DNA of 64,000 nucleotides from Harmonia axyridis (taxonomy: Eukaryota > Arthropoda > Insecta > Coleoptera > Coccinellidae). The position numbers and the translations under genes are program-made. The stretch spans positions 35,606,812-35,670,811 of the forward strand of contig NC_059502.1 in NCBI RefSeq assembly GCF_914767665.1. Reading direction: 5' to 3'. Below the pieces are notes generated by a model. It saw nothing but the letters and a program-made list of their open reading frames with translations, was not told where the DNA came from and made no database searches. Below are positions 36,274 to 47,592 of the stretch, piece after piece. Position 1 is the first letter of the stretch. Each line of letters begins with the position of its first letter.

Positions 36274-37801
36274 ATATCGGGTGTCCCAAACTCGATGGCC
36301 TATTAGACGTTTCTGGAAAACTAATCATGATTTTGAGCTGAAAATTTGCATATTGGGGTTTGAGACAATGATTTTTCTCCCTAAAATATTTTCAGATCTC
36401 TACAACTTCCGGTTATACCGGAGACAGACTACTACTTCCTTATTTCAAATGGCACACTCAGTATATTATTGCATCATTAGATAGCTTTTTTTATGGCAAT
36501 TTCGGCAATATGCCATACCTTGGGTGAAAATTCAACGGTTCATGAGTTATTGGGATTCTTATGAAAAAAAAGGTGACGATGAGGACTCACATTTTTTTTA
36601 ATATTTCAGCAGAAAAAGCCTCTTTCCAAAAAAGTTTGTTTTGTTTCGTTTACGCAAATACGTAGTATTATAAGACTGTTTTTGGCTTGGACCAAAAATG
36701 TACAGGGTGTTTATAAGAGGATCATGAACTTGGACAACTCAAATTCATCAAAACTCAAGATTTTCAAATTAGAACTTATATTTTTTATTATTTCAGTCGA
36801 TTCTACGTACAAAAATAGTGGGGGTTACTTCAGCAAACCCTATACCTAAAATGAATACTTCAAGAGTTATCGGGGAAAACTTTAAATGAGGAAAAACCGC
36901 TATTTATAACTGTGGGAATAACTGTCTGTTACTTCCGTAAAACACAGAAAGAAAATAAAATTCGATGTTTCCATAACTAAATTTGACATATCAAGAATTG
37001 TAATGAATTATTCGTAATTGAAAATTGTATTGGTTTGTGGATCTCTCAACAATTCCAAAGAAAAATTAATTAAAATTCATGAAATGTAAAATTTAGTTAT
37101 CTAAACATCGAATTTTATTTTCTTTCTGTGTTTTACGGAAGTAACAGACTGTTATTCCCACAGTTTTAAATAGCGGTTTTTCCTCATTTGAAGTTCTTCC
37201 CCGTAAACTCTTGAAGTATTCATTTTAGGTATAGCGTTTGCTGAAGTAACCCCCACTATTTTTGTACGTAGAATCGACTGAAATAATAAAAAATATAGGT
37301 TCTAATTTGAAAATCTTGAGTTTTGATGAATTTGAGTTGTCCAAGTTCATGATCCTCTTATAAACACCCTGTACATTTTTGGTCCAAGCCAAAAACAGTC
37401 TTATAATACTACGTATTTGCGTAAACGAAACAAAACAAACTTTTTTGGAAAGAGGCTTTTTCTGCTGAAATATTAAAAAAAATGCGAGTCCTCATCGCCA
37501 CCTTTTTTTTTCATAAGAATCCCAATAACTCATAAACCGTTGAATTTTCACCCAAGGCATGGCATATTGCCGAAATTGCCATAAAAAAAGCTATCTAATG
37601 ATGCAATGATATACTGGGTGTGCCATTTGAAATAAGGAAGTAGTAGTCTGTCTCCGGTATAACCGGAAGTTGTAGAGATCTGAAAATATTTTAGGGAGAA
37701 AGATCATTGTCTCAAACCACAATATGCAAATTTACAGTTCAAAATTATGATTAGTTTTCCAGAAACGTCTAATAGGCCATCGAGTTTGGGACACCCGATA
37801 T
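36274..37801. mobile_element. Near-perfect 1.5-kb inverted repeat, nested fold-back element
   Basis: The outer ends are ATATCGGGTGTCCCAAACTC (36274) and its inverse (to 37801). Arms remain alignable almost to the centre at about 37037, leaving only a poorly paired region of about 80 bases. Inside each arm sits a second end box: TACAGGGTGTTTATAAGAGG at 36701 and its inverse ending at 37373, equidistant from the centre. The arms differ by only scattered single-base changes and small indels, so the inverted duplication looks recent. No coding frame is convincing. The outer box may itself be a mutated TACAGGGTG. If transcribed through, it would form a dsRNA hairpin of about 700 bp. Confidence 0.93.
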
Positions 37802-39126
37802 AATGCATTATCTGAAAATTGAATTGAAGGAATCTGATTCTCTACTTTCTACAGCCTTCACCAGAACCATAAAATCTAGGTTATTGTTTTGTACAAAATA
37901 TCACACATTCATATTTTAACCTTTCAATCTGATCCTTGAATTCCTAGGAATGAGCCCAGCTCCTTCTCTGGTCCACAGCAGGGGGCTCTGCTGCCCAGGA
38001 TAGGACACAAAGAAAGAAATTTCTAGGAATAAAAAATGAAAATAATGAAATTTGAAAGATTCTTAAAACAATAGAAAAGATGATACCTACTACAATTGAA
38101 TATAGAATTACCTACTCATAAACTCATAACTAACTACATAAACTTGAGTGTAAACTTCTAAACAGGAATAATATAGAATAAGTTATTGACAGACGGACAT
38201 CAGATCTTATTTGATTGAATCAACCACATTTTTGTAGAATAAAAATTCAAAGTTTTGAACATTAGTTTCTAAAGATGACAACATCTTTCTCGGAACGGCA
38301 TTAAACATAAATAAAGATTTCGTGAACAAGAGGGTGGTTTTTTTAATTCTTTATTGAAACTTATAGAAGTGGAACGATGTATCTCTCTATGCGCAAAAGA
38401 ATTATACGCGAACGAAATACTGAGTCGAACTCTAAACTTTTCATATATAGAATGAAAAAATCCCACCTAGCACTTTAAATGCAAAAATGTTCATATTACC
38501 GTCATCATTTCAGTCTGATGGATATTTAATAAGGTGGACCGAAACTGTTTCACCGTTCCACAAGTTTGTATACTGATGATCTCCTGCAGCCAATGTTTAA
38601 TCGATCAGGTGTATAATCGGACAAACAAGGATATATTCTCATCATCGTATGCCTTAGTTATGTCAATCATGTGAAATTATGTGGTCATGTTATGCTTAGT
38701 AGGAATTTCGAACACACTGGCCATAGAATTTGGCTAGGGTATATCGAAATCAATTAGGTATTCTGCAAAGTACAATTCCTAATTATGTAAATCTGAACAA
38801 TCTGCTGATGATTGTTATCTTCACAGTGTTGCTGTACACATTATTTTTTAGTTGAACTGTAATTCTTTAACTTTGGTTATCAGAGAATTGCGTCGAATGA
38901 TTATGTCAAACTCGAAAAATTCGTTGTCAAAAAAATTTTGTTCACTTATTGAGTTTTCCATAATATCCGAATATCAATAATGGTGTCTAAGGTTTAGCTA
39001 TCTGAATTTATTTTTTTTAAGATTAGAATGAAATAAGCTAAACAAATGGTTTGTTTCAGAATAATTTTTCAAAGGTTTATGCTGAATTGTGAACTTCAAT
39101 TTATAATGATTTTAATCATATACATG
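37802..39126. other. Gene-free AT-rich DNA
   Basis: Mostly unique. A GC-rich patch at 37950-37990 includes CAGCAGGGGGCTCTGCTG (a 6-bp stem) between two CTAGGAAT words. No gene is recognised. Confidence 0.5.
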
Positions 39127-39813
39127 TAGGGTATTCCTAAATTGGAGGAACAAACGAAATTGAGAAATTCCTCTGATCATTTCAACAAAAAAGTGTTCCC
39201 ATGGGCCTACTAACGCTTTGTTTTGGAAATATAGTGTTAAGTTTTGATTTTACTTTAGTTTTCTTTTCTGATGACATCTGCCTTCCAGAAGATATTTAAC
39301 TTCAACTCAAATTTTGCATATATACTGCAAATTAAAGTTTAAATCATTTCGAATACAGGGTGGTATTTTCTCTGAAGCAGTGCCTTCTTTTTTCCTCCAG
39401 AACTTTTTTTGGTTGAGCGCTGGTAGTTTGAAAATATGTTAAAAGAAACTTTGGTTCGAAACTGAACTCTTTGTAGTTATAATTTTGTCGTATCTGCTAC
39501 AGATTCGAAAAAAATATTAAAAATTTTATCTCATGAAAATACAAATTATCTTGAAAATCCAGTTAGTAAGCTGTGAATGCTGTGATGAATGAATTAATTA
39601 TTAGTTTTTGGGTTAATTTTGCAGATCTGTAGCAATGATTCATAAAGATTTGATAAACTCGTATAATCGTATAGAAAGTAGGAATACTAGAAACACTCTG
39701 TATCTTGCAAACAAAGTGTTTTCAGACCCATGTTTATAGGACATTTTTTTTCCTAAAACTATCTTAGGAATTTTCTACTTTCATTTGTACCTCCAATTTA
39801 GAAGCACTCTTTA
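39127..39813. mobile_element. Decayed fold-back element
   Basis: The left end (GGTATTCCTAAATTGGAGGA, from about 39129) is matched by the inverse of the right end (CCTCCAATTTAGAAGCACTC, to about 39813). The next 70 bases of the arms also pair with mismatches (for example CCCATGGGCC versus ACCCATGTTT). A TACAGGGTGG box lies inside at 39354. The arms are much more diverged than in the 36-38 kb element, so this copy is older. Confidence 0.65.
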
Positions 39814-40031
39814 AATCCGAAATTGCTTACATTGCCACATCCAACATTCCTTTTTTTTAATTTTTGAAAAATTCGAAAAATTTGATTTATTCATGTAAGG
39901 AAGACTTTTCTTGAATTCCAATAATTTCCGCCGATATGTTTGGTTTTTTTATTTCCATGAATATTCAAACTCTCCCTGTAGCTTTCTTAGGAATGGCAGA
40001 AAATGATTTTCTCTAATTCTGTGGTTATTCC

Positions 40032-40293
40032 GTTCATTCTTCCACATCTTGTAGAACAAAATCGTGCGAGAATATATCAGAAACTCACAGTTTTCATGGT
40101 TATATTTCATTATTATATGTTGGTATTCCGAACTTTCCGCCACGGCTTTATCTGTCAATTCATCAATTTGCCCTTAAGAAATCAGTTCTGCCAACCAACA
40201 TTTTTCAATGCAAAATCACTAAATGATATTTATGGAAATATTTCATTAATTTCAATTAAAATGCAACGAATTAGAGAAAATAATGTATAATAC
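40032..40293 (-). repeat. Dispersed repeat, copy B
   Basis: Inverse copy of the repeat at 55-317. It is followed outward (40294-40487) by a segment including GCCACTTCGTGGC, a short perfect hairpin, and then by CACCCTGTA at 40488-40496. Read on the minus strand, an element could start at TACAGGGTGTCTCGGGG (40496) and contain this repeat. No transposase or target duplication is identified. Confidence 0.75.
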
Positions 40294-40739
40294 TCGTACA
40301 GAAGGCTCATTCTACCACTCGTTCATTCCAAAACTCGCCACTTCGTGGCTCGTTTTTGAATTTTGAACTCGTGGAAGAATATCAATGCCTTCTGCACTTG
40401 TTTTATAAATAACTATTTTGCAGTTAATCCGTATTCGCCTATTCCTATTATACCTCTGGTAATAGTATGTTCAGTTACTCCCCGAGACACCCTGTAAATA
40501 ATGATAAGATATCGGACAAAATCTGCTAGCTTCACATCAGAATTTGCTCGATGTATTTTCTCTAACTATAGCACTAACAGCTTTCAAAGTTGAATATTCA
40601 ATGGCACCGAGGTAAATCTCTCCGACAAAAAACAAAACAAAAATCACGTCTACGCCTCTGGTTGCTTTATTCGGAAACATGTCCGCGTCTCCACGTAGGT
40701 GTTCATTGAATAGACGAAATGATGGTAATACACATTAAT

Positions 40740-41050
40740 TTCTTTCGAGCCACTTACCTGAAAATTGTGCGGTGGAAAATTCACAATCGCCATTTATGTG
40801 AATATATGACCATAGATATGCAAATATTTCTTGAAGAGAATGTTGCCCGTCCAGCTTGACCTACGCGTCTCGCTTTCAGATACAACTCGGATCGTGTTCT
40901 CGGTCGCATTTTACGAGTTATTCATCGGAAAAATTCCCGAGAACATGTTATGGCGTGAATTATTCCTTCTCCAATCAGGCTCCGTATATGTGAGATGTAA
41001 GGCGAGGAAATTGGAGTGAAATATTTTCCGAAGGGTGACGAATGATGATG
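40740..41050. other. GC-elevated unique island, possible regulatory DNA
   Basis: The stretch contains an exact ATGCAAAT octamer (40818-40825), TTGACCT, and TTCCCGAGAACATGTTATGG. Open frames exist on both strands without recognised motifs. Enhancer-like function is conjecture. Confidence 0.25.
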
Positions 41051-41285
41051 AAAAACGTTTGTCCCTTAGTTGGACCCTCCCTGAGTATAATGAACAAGCT
41101 GAAATATATTGTTTTAGTCTTTCTCGTATTGTTTTCGATAAATAAAAGACTTTTTTCTTTTGTGACGAAGTACAGCCTAATTTGAGAAAACTTCCAAAAG
41201 CTATCTCGAAAACAAGAGCTACAACAACAATCAATTGTTCTTTTCTAAGCTCTATTGCGTATTCGTTCTGTTAACGCAAAGTATC

Positions 41286-41985
41286 TACAGGGTGGCCACT
41301 TTTTCAATGGGATTGTATTATATTTTAAACCATAAGAGTTAGAAGGTCGGTCAAATGGAGAAAAAGTTGCATGCATAGAAGCATTATCAAGCAGTTCAAA
41401 CAAATCGAGATTATCAGAGCCAGTTAGTGAATTCTGTCATTTTGATTTTTCTTTTTTTCCCACTTTATTTCAAATATTATCAAAAAATGTTACAGGAATT
41501 ATTTATTCGACAGTAAATTGTTCTCAATTTGACGTAATCAGATTTCGTATCCAACGTTTCGTGCTCTCTGGGCCACCCTCAACCTCATTTTTTTCGAAAC
41601 GGACCTGTATATTTTTTGACACTTTTCGAAATAACTTTTAACGCTGAATTCAACGATGTATCATATAAATTCATTCAAAGTTGATTTTCAGGTGATTTTG
41701 ACCCTTATCCAAATTTCTTTGGGTCGGATCTGTATTACATTTAGGTACTTTTAGTTTAATTCCTGTAACATTTTTGATAATATTTGAAATAAAGTGGGAA
41801 AAAAAGAAAAATCAAAATGACAGAATTTACTTTTCTTATGATATCTTAATAACCGGCCCTGATAATTTCGATTTGTTTGAACTGCTTGATAATGCTTCTA
41901 TGCATGCAACTTTTTCTCCATTTGACCGACTTTCTTATTATTATAGTTACCAATACAATCCCATTGAAAAAGTGGCCACCCTGTA
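41286..41985. mobile_element. Fold-back element with ~215-bp arms (TACAGGGTGGCC ends)
   Basis: The left arm (41286 to about 41502) and right arm (about 41757 to 41985) are inverses. They begin TACAGGGTGGCCACTTTTTC and run inward to GTTACAGGAATT/AATTCCTGTAAC. The spacer of about 255 bp is unique and non-coding. It belongs to the same TACAGGGTG-ended group as the 25.1, 36.7 and 52.2 kb elements but shares little arm sequence with them. Confidence 0.9.
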
Positions 41986-44567
41986 TACAATCGATGAAGT
42001 GAAAATTTAGGAAAAATTTAAGAACAATTGCATCTTGATTTCGGAAAAATATTCAAATTTAAAATATATCTGCCATATATAGGGTGAGTCAATATTGCTC
42101 CATTATGGGTCGTTTATGGGTCTACAATAACTCCTAAAAATGTTGGGCGAGGGGAATAATTCATTTTTCGACAGAATCGACAGTATTCAACGCATAAGCT
42201 CAAATTATTTTTGACATGCTTGTCCGAAAGTGATGAATCAAGATACTACCCTGTTTTTATAAATGAGAATGCACAATTTTCATCATACTCATATAATTTC
42301 CATGAAATTCTGATTTCAAAATACACCACTTGTCATAATTTATCTGAGGTAATTTCTAAACTGATTTAAACTAGAGATCTTATACATATTTTGAATATGA
42401 TTTTTTAATTGAATTCCCGAAAAGTTTTCAAGTCTTCTTGAATTTACGGATCACTTGACAGGTGGTCCGAAAGACACTATAATTTTTAAAAAATGACCTT
42501 TGAAAATGAAATGAAATGAAATTAGTTCTTTTATTCAAATGGCTCACTCTGATTATTTTTTGCCTCTCCAAGATGCCATTTAGAGGCGAATTAATCTCTA
42601 ATCTTAATGATCCAATTAACTAATGAATTGATCTTTAACATTTGATGACCCATAACTTCTAAGTGAAAATCACCAAATTTACTCTGTTATTGTCATTGCA
42701 TGTGGCGTATCTATTTTCCATCCTATACAAAGGACCAAAAAGATATCTGCATTATTCAATATCAATTTTCAATTTATTCAGGTTATCAATTTACACTTTT
42801 TCTACATAATTAAGGACACATATAAAACATATAAAAACAGGTTCAAGAGCAGAAGTACGTAGGCACGAATGTCTGTGATGTGAATTCACTCTTTTTCGAA
42901 TGTTAACAATTGTACATAATCAAAACAGTTAAACATAATTAAATTAATACAAAATAACAACGCAATGCAAAAAAACAGTGCATGAATGTCACTAGAGAGA
43001 AGTCAAAACTTGAACAGTATAAAAAAATAAATATACTTATTCAAAATGAAAAGAACCAATGGAGAACAGGAGAGGAGGCACTGACACCATATGTGGAAAA
43101 TTTACCTATTCAAGTTTAAACCTTTCATGTTGTTTTAATACCTATTCTTCAACTTTTATTTTGAATCCTTCAAATTAGATTAGATAGTTTTGGACCAAAG
43201 TATAAAAAAATCGTTGTTTCTACTCTCTGAAAAAATCAACATGCAAATTATTATATAGACATTGTAAGAATAGACACGAAATAAGTACCAAGTTTCATTT
43301 TAATAATACGATTGATGATAGCAACACCATGTTTGAAATTTCATTCTTAATACTTCGTTATTGTCGTTATATAATCCTCTCTCAACACTTGGAAATTTAC
43401 ATATTTTAATGATGTCCTTATTCAGATTGGTGGAAATTCTGATTTGATTTATGTCGATGAAATAATAATATATCACACGAAAAGCGCAACAAACTCGAAA
43501 ATCCCCTCGAGATGCACCTTTTATGGCGTGATATAGAAAGTAGACCATGAATCTGGTATTTATTATGTGCCTAAGTAAACAATGTTGATATATTCGTCTA
43601 AATAAACATTTCCAGTAAAAGTAATCTCCACATTTCAAAACTATCCAGAATTTATGTTGAACCAGTGTCAGTTCGAGTTTTAAGTTGATAAGCGCACGTT
43701 TTATGGGACATAAAAACGTTTATTACTGTGGTTGGCTTGAGAAATATTTGAGATGTAAGAAGATTGAACAAGTAACGGGCAGAATATAGATAAGAACGGA
43801 CAACTCTTTTCGTCTTGATGTTTCATTAATGATTCTCAAGTGTTGGTCAATTTGTCATATCGGTATCTTGTTTTCATATTTCCGTATTCTTGTACTCTTG
43901 CTGCAGATTGTTTGGAAGTAGGCGAATTGCGATAAATTGATGATAGAACTATACGATACTTGAGCCACATTCTCTTCTTATCTTCTTAATTCATCAAAAC
44001 TTTGAATTTCCAAGGAGAATGAGGAAAGTTCTACACAATTATGCACCAATCTATGTACATATAATAAAGCGAGAGAAAAAGAACAGGTGTGTCTGCATAT
44101 TCCATATATCCATGAAAAAATTATCGTGTAAGAGTAATAGAATACAAAATATTTTTCAAATTTCTCTACACTCTAACCTCCAAAAGTACCGAAAGGATTT
44201 TGTTGCGGTTTTCACAGTTATATTAAGCTCTTCTTAATGAAGCTACAACTGAGGCTCTACTTTATTAAAATCGAATGAAGTAGAAAGTAATTGTTATTTG
44301 AAATTAAATTACCGGCTGGCGGGTGCCACTCAAAAATTACTTTCAATGTGATTGATTTAGGTTAGTTATTACTTGTTTGAAATATAACATGGGCATTGAA
44401 ACTTTTTAGTCACTTGTATTCATTAGTTGAGTATGTTCTTTAAATTCCAAAATCTGCTTTAGACTATTTTTTTGCGAATATTCAAAATAATTGTTATTGA
44501 AAATCAAAATTCAGTAATCACATATATCCAGCATATGAAATTCACTGTCAAAATTACGTGTCTATAA
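41986..44567. other. Gene-free AT-rich DNA
   Basis: A TATAGGGTGAG word at about 42079 resembles a decayed fold-back end. Otherwise this is unique AT-rich DNA without recognised genes. Confidence 0.55.
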
Positions 44568-44704
44568 TAGCTATTATTACAACTAGGGAAATATGAATAG
44601 TATATTTCCCGAGGTTGTCAAAGTTACATCCCGAGGGCGGAGCCCGAGGGATGTATAGACAACCGAGGGAAATGTATTCATATTTCCCGTGGTGTAATCA
44701 ATAG
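44568..44704. repeat. Compound terminal palindrome, left end of recombinase element
   Basis: Nested dyads are centred near 44639. The outermost is CTATTATTACAAC.../...GTAATCAATAG. Next come GGGAAATATGAATA (44586) and TATTCATATTTCCC (to 44688), then TTTCCC/GGGAAA, GTTGTC/GACAAC and ACATCCC/GGGATGT, with the small stem GGGC-GGA-GCCC in the middle. The recurring CCCGAG and CCGAGGG spacers do not pair with each other, giving regular internal loops. A single strand could fold into a cruciform with successive bulges. Confidence 0.88.
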
Positions 44705-44863
44705 TTTTTTTCTGATTGAAACAATCTGATAAGGAAAAATTATTATTAGATTGTATATTTTTGTAATAATTAAATTTTTAACGTTGCTATGGGCCATGTT
44801 TCTGAGAATCTTGGTTGACTGGTTTCATTTTGACGTCTTGTCAAAAATAAAATTAATGAAAAA

Positions 44864-46080
44864 ATGTCGAACTACGTCGAAACTCAAGCGGCAAAGGCCC
44901 GTGAATCTTTGGTTCCAGCCAAATCTCAAGCTGCCTACAGTAAAGAGTACGAATGCTTTCAGGAGTGGAAAAGAAAAAAATTGGTGGACGGTGTGAGCGA
45001 TAGTATTTTGTTAGCATATTTCCAAGATTTGGTATGTTGCTCTGATTCTTGTTATTCTTGATGTATGATTAATTCATTCGATCCCCAGTCCCAGAAATAT
45101 TCTCCAAACACGTTATGGCCGAAACTATCGATGTTAAGATCAATGCTACATTTGAAGGAAAAAACTGATGTCAAATTATTCGATGAAGTCGAAGCATTTG
45201 TTAAGAACAAAAATAAAGGATACGTTCCTAAAAAATCATCAGTGTTGTCCCGGGAGCAGCTCAAGACATTCTTGAGTAAAGCTCCTAATGACGTTTTTTT
45301 GATGTATAAGGTAAAAGTTTCATTTTGATTTCCTCTGTTGATAAGATTTTTACATTCATAATTTTGAAGGTTGTTTTAATAATGGAAATCTTTGGCGCCT
45401 GCAGAACACGAGAGTTGGTGAATATGCTATCTTCAGATATCGAAGATCGTGGTTCGGTAATCATAATCAAAGTCTCAAAGACTAAGAATGATATAAACAG
45501 AATATTCACTATAATTGATGAAGAAGATCTGGGTGCTGCTCGTTTGGTGAGGGAGTATTCAGCGTTGCGCCCGCAAGGCGTTCTTAGGTTCTTCGTAGCT
45601 TATAGGAATAAGAAGTGTACTCTTCAGCCTGTCGGCAAAAATACCTTCGGAAAAATTCCGAGTAAGGTTGCTGAATGGTTGGGTTTAGATAATCCGAAAA
45701 CCTATACAGGTCATTGTGGAAGACGAACATCCGCGACATTGGTTGCCGATGCGGGAGCCTCAATGACAACACTCAAGAGACATGGTGGTTGGAAAAGTTC
45801 GTCTGTTGCAGAAGGCTATCTGGCGGACAGTATGCTGCACAAAAATAAGGTAGCGAAGATGATAGCAGGTGTGGAGGGTGAGCCATCTGCAGCATCACAA
45901 TCTTTGAAGACCGTTTTGGGAGAATCGTCCGAGACTGCTGCTGCAAGGAATGTTCTCAAGAAAACTGTAGTCTCGTCGTCGAATAATTATGAACAAGATA
46001 TTTCTTCTTCCTTTGTATCTGGTGGAAATACTTTTAGTGGAAATTTCAACAATTGCAGTTTCCATTTTGTTACTAAATAA
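44864..46080 (+). CDS. Tyrosine recombinase, three exons, apparently intact
   Basis: Exons 44864-45031, 45089-45310 and 45370-46080 join without frame loss (both introns phase 0, GT/AG, 57 and 59 bp) to give 366 residues. ATG follows an A-rich AATGAAAAA context. Residues 1-130 form the SAM-like, core-binding part (KSQAAYSKEYECFQEWKRKK, then LAYFQDL-SQKYSPNTLW). The catalytic part carries R142 in GACRTREL, a beta-hairpin lysine in SKTKND (K167 or K169), H245 and R248 in GHCGRRTSATLVADAG, H268 and W271 in LKRHGGW, and the nucleophile Y280 in AEGYLADS. This is the full tyrosine recombinase set, implying strand cleavage through a 3'-phosphotyrosine. The tail after about 300 is Ser-rich and ends SGGNTFSGNFNNCSFHFVTK. 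It lacks a recognised second DNA-binding domain. AATAAA (46076-46081) overlaps the stop codon. It could be an active Crypton-like enzyme or a domesticated gene. Confidence 0.88.
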
Positions 46081-46081
46081 A
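46076..46081 (+). promoter_or_regulatory. Poly(A) signal overlapping the stop codon
   Basis: AATAAA shares its last bases with the TAA stop of the recombinase gene. Cleavage would then fall within or just before the right terminal palindromes, leaving almost no 3' untranslated region of its own. Confidence 0.6.
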
Positions 46082-46089
46082 GAAATAGT

Positions 46090-46147
46090 TTCATATTTCC
46101 CTAGGGAAATATGAACTGACGTTTCATATTTCCCTTGGGAAATATGA
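46090..46147. repeat. Two tandem palindromes, right end of recombinase element
   Basis: The first is a perfect 26-bp palindrome (46090-46115) with core TCATATTTCCC-TA-GGGAAATATGA. Eight bases on, the second (46124-46147) repeats it with a TT centre. Each half-site is 11 bp, in the range used by tyrosine recombinases. The GGGAAATATGA half is also present at the left end. Confidence 0.93.
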
Positions 46148-46162
46148 GTGTGTTATGACACA

Positions 46163-47113
46163 TGGTAACTAAGGCGATATAGCTCAATATTGGTTCGATC
46201 AGAAAAAAAAATTTTTTTGGCAAGGTGATAGATTTATGTCATAGTGAAATTCACATGATTTTTTTTTCAAAATTTCACTTCTTCTTGGACCTTAAATTTA
46301 GATTTAAGAACATAATCGAAAATTAATTAAATTTCAAAGGAAGCCAAAGAAAACAGAAAGAAGCGGCGTGTACACCACTGGCCTCACGCGGTTTGTGTCA
46401 ACATTTTGCGACTAAACTTAAATGGAACCGAATGAATGACAACATGAATGTTGACTTCGTACATTTATTTGCTGGCTTTACCAATTGCCAAAGATCGGTA
46501 GAGTGTGGACGCGCCTTTAAATGAACTGAAAGCTAAAGGTGAATATTATAGTCCATCCAATAAATGTGCTAACAAGAAGATTTATGGTTGTACCATATGA
46601 AATGCTCATTAATATTAGAAGATACAGAATCTTGTATTAGAAACACATGTCCGAAGAAGTCATTTATGATGCCATTATTTTGTACCTAGAGGAATAACAG
46701 GATTGTAAAGAGTTTTATTTATGCCAAAATTAATCTGGATATCATAGTTATTGTAAGTCGCCATTATTTTATGTCAATTCTTCACTTTAATAGGTTCGAA
46801 TCTTGGATGTTAAGTTCGTTAGTAGGCAAATTCCGACTAGGGGTTCCGTAAATATGGCCGTAAATCACCGATTTTATGGAAAAGAAATTTTATAGCAGAT
46901 GTGAAATAACCTCATCAAAACCATAGAAAATTCAATATTAGGAAAGGAAAACTCAGTATTGCCATGACGATAAATACGTACATTGTTGTATACAAAAATG
47001 ACAACTTCAAACTTCGTGCAAAATTTCATGTCGACATTGTCGTCTAAACCATAAAATTCAAGCAGAATATCGAAAATAAAACCTTATATTTTAATCACAA
47101 CAGATCCGAACTT
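46163..47113. other. Gene-free AT-rich DNA
   Basis: No feature is recognised. About 46990-47100 includes GCAAAATTTCATG wording reminiscent of LINE 3' tails, without further support. Confidence 0.45.
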
Positions 47114-47121
47114 GTTGAGAT

Positions 47122-47584
47122 CATGGACGCGAAATCTGACATTTTGGCGCCCAGCCAAAATAAAATTTCGCCGCCCTGCTTTGCTCAAAATACGTGAATT
47201 TTCTTTGGAGGAACTTCTGTTATTCCCTTCAGGCATCGTTTCAATTTCTGATAAAATCGTATTTGTTAACTTGAAATCACCTTGTCAAATTTATCAAAGG
47301 ACGTTTTGTCGATTTCATCAAAAAACGTCTTGCATTGTTCAAAAGTACGACGCTCTATATAAGTTTATAGTAAACAGGCGATATAGTACCTATTTGTATT
47401 TTCATAACTGTAGTTAAGCGCCTATTCTATTTGAAAAAAAAATTAGCTCTTGGTAATTTTATTATTTTACTACAGAGGGTGGTATTTTCACTAAAAAAAT
47501 ACGTCTTGTTTCATCAACTGACTGCGCCCCCAAAACTTGGCGCCCGGCAAAATGTCTGGTTTGCCGGTCCTGGCGGCGGCCCTG
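47122..47584. mobile_element. hAT-type MITE with 8-bp target duplication
   Basis: A 463-bp element is flanked by direct repeats GTTGAGAT (47114-47121 and 47585-47592). The ends are CATGGACGC on the left and, inverted, CAGGGCCGCCGCCAGG on the right. They are imperfect but start CA as is common in hAT elements. Slightly inside, GACATTTTGGCGCCC on the left is matched by GGGCGCCAAG and GGCAAAATGTC on the right. No transposase frame is present. Confidence 0.82.
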
Positions 47585-47592
47585 GTTGAGAT

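Larger units (their letters stand above)
44568..46162 (+). mobile_element. Tyrosine recombinase element (Crypton-like) with palindromic ends
   Basis: A compact element of about 1.6 kb with one spliced gene (44864-46080). The left boundary is a compound near-palindrome of about 135 bp (44568-44704). The right boundary consists of two tandem palindromes (46090-46115, 46124-46147) and a short TGTG-TTATGA-CACA dyad (46150-46163). The word GGGAAATATGA occurs in all of these, in direct and inverse orientation, as expected for sites recognised by a tyrosine recombinase. Cryptons are the known eukaryotic DNA transposons that encode only a tyrosine recombinase, and insects carry their own lineage. Placement here is by content rather than alignment. 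Exact ends and target sequence cannot be fixed from one copy. The reading frame appears intact. Confidence 0.75.

Noticed and set aside
37950..37995. GC-rich CAGCAG...CTGCTG hairpin as a small RNA precursor
   Set aside because: The stem is only 6 bp and lacks an extended duplex.
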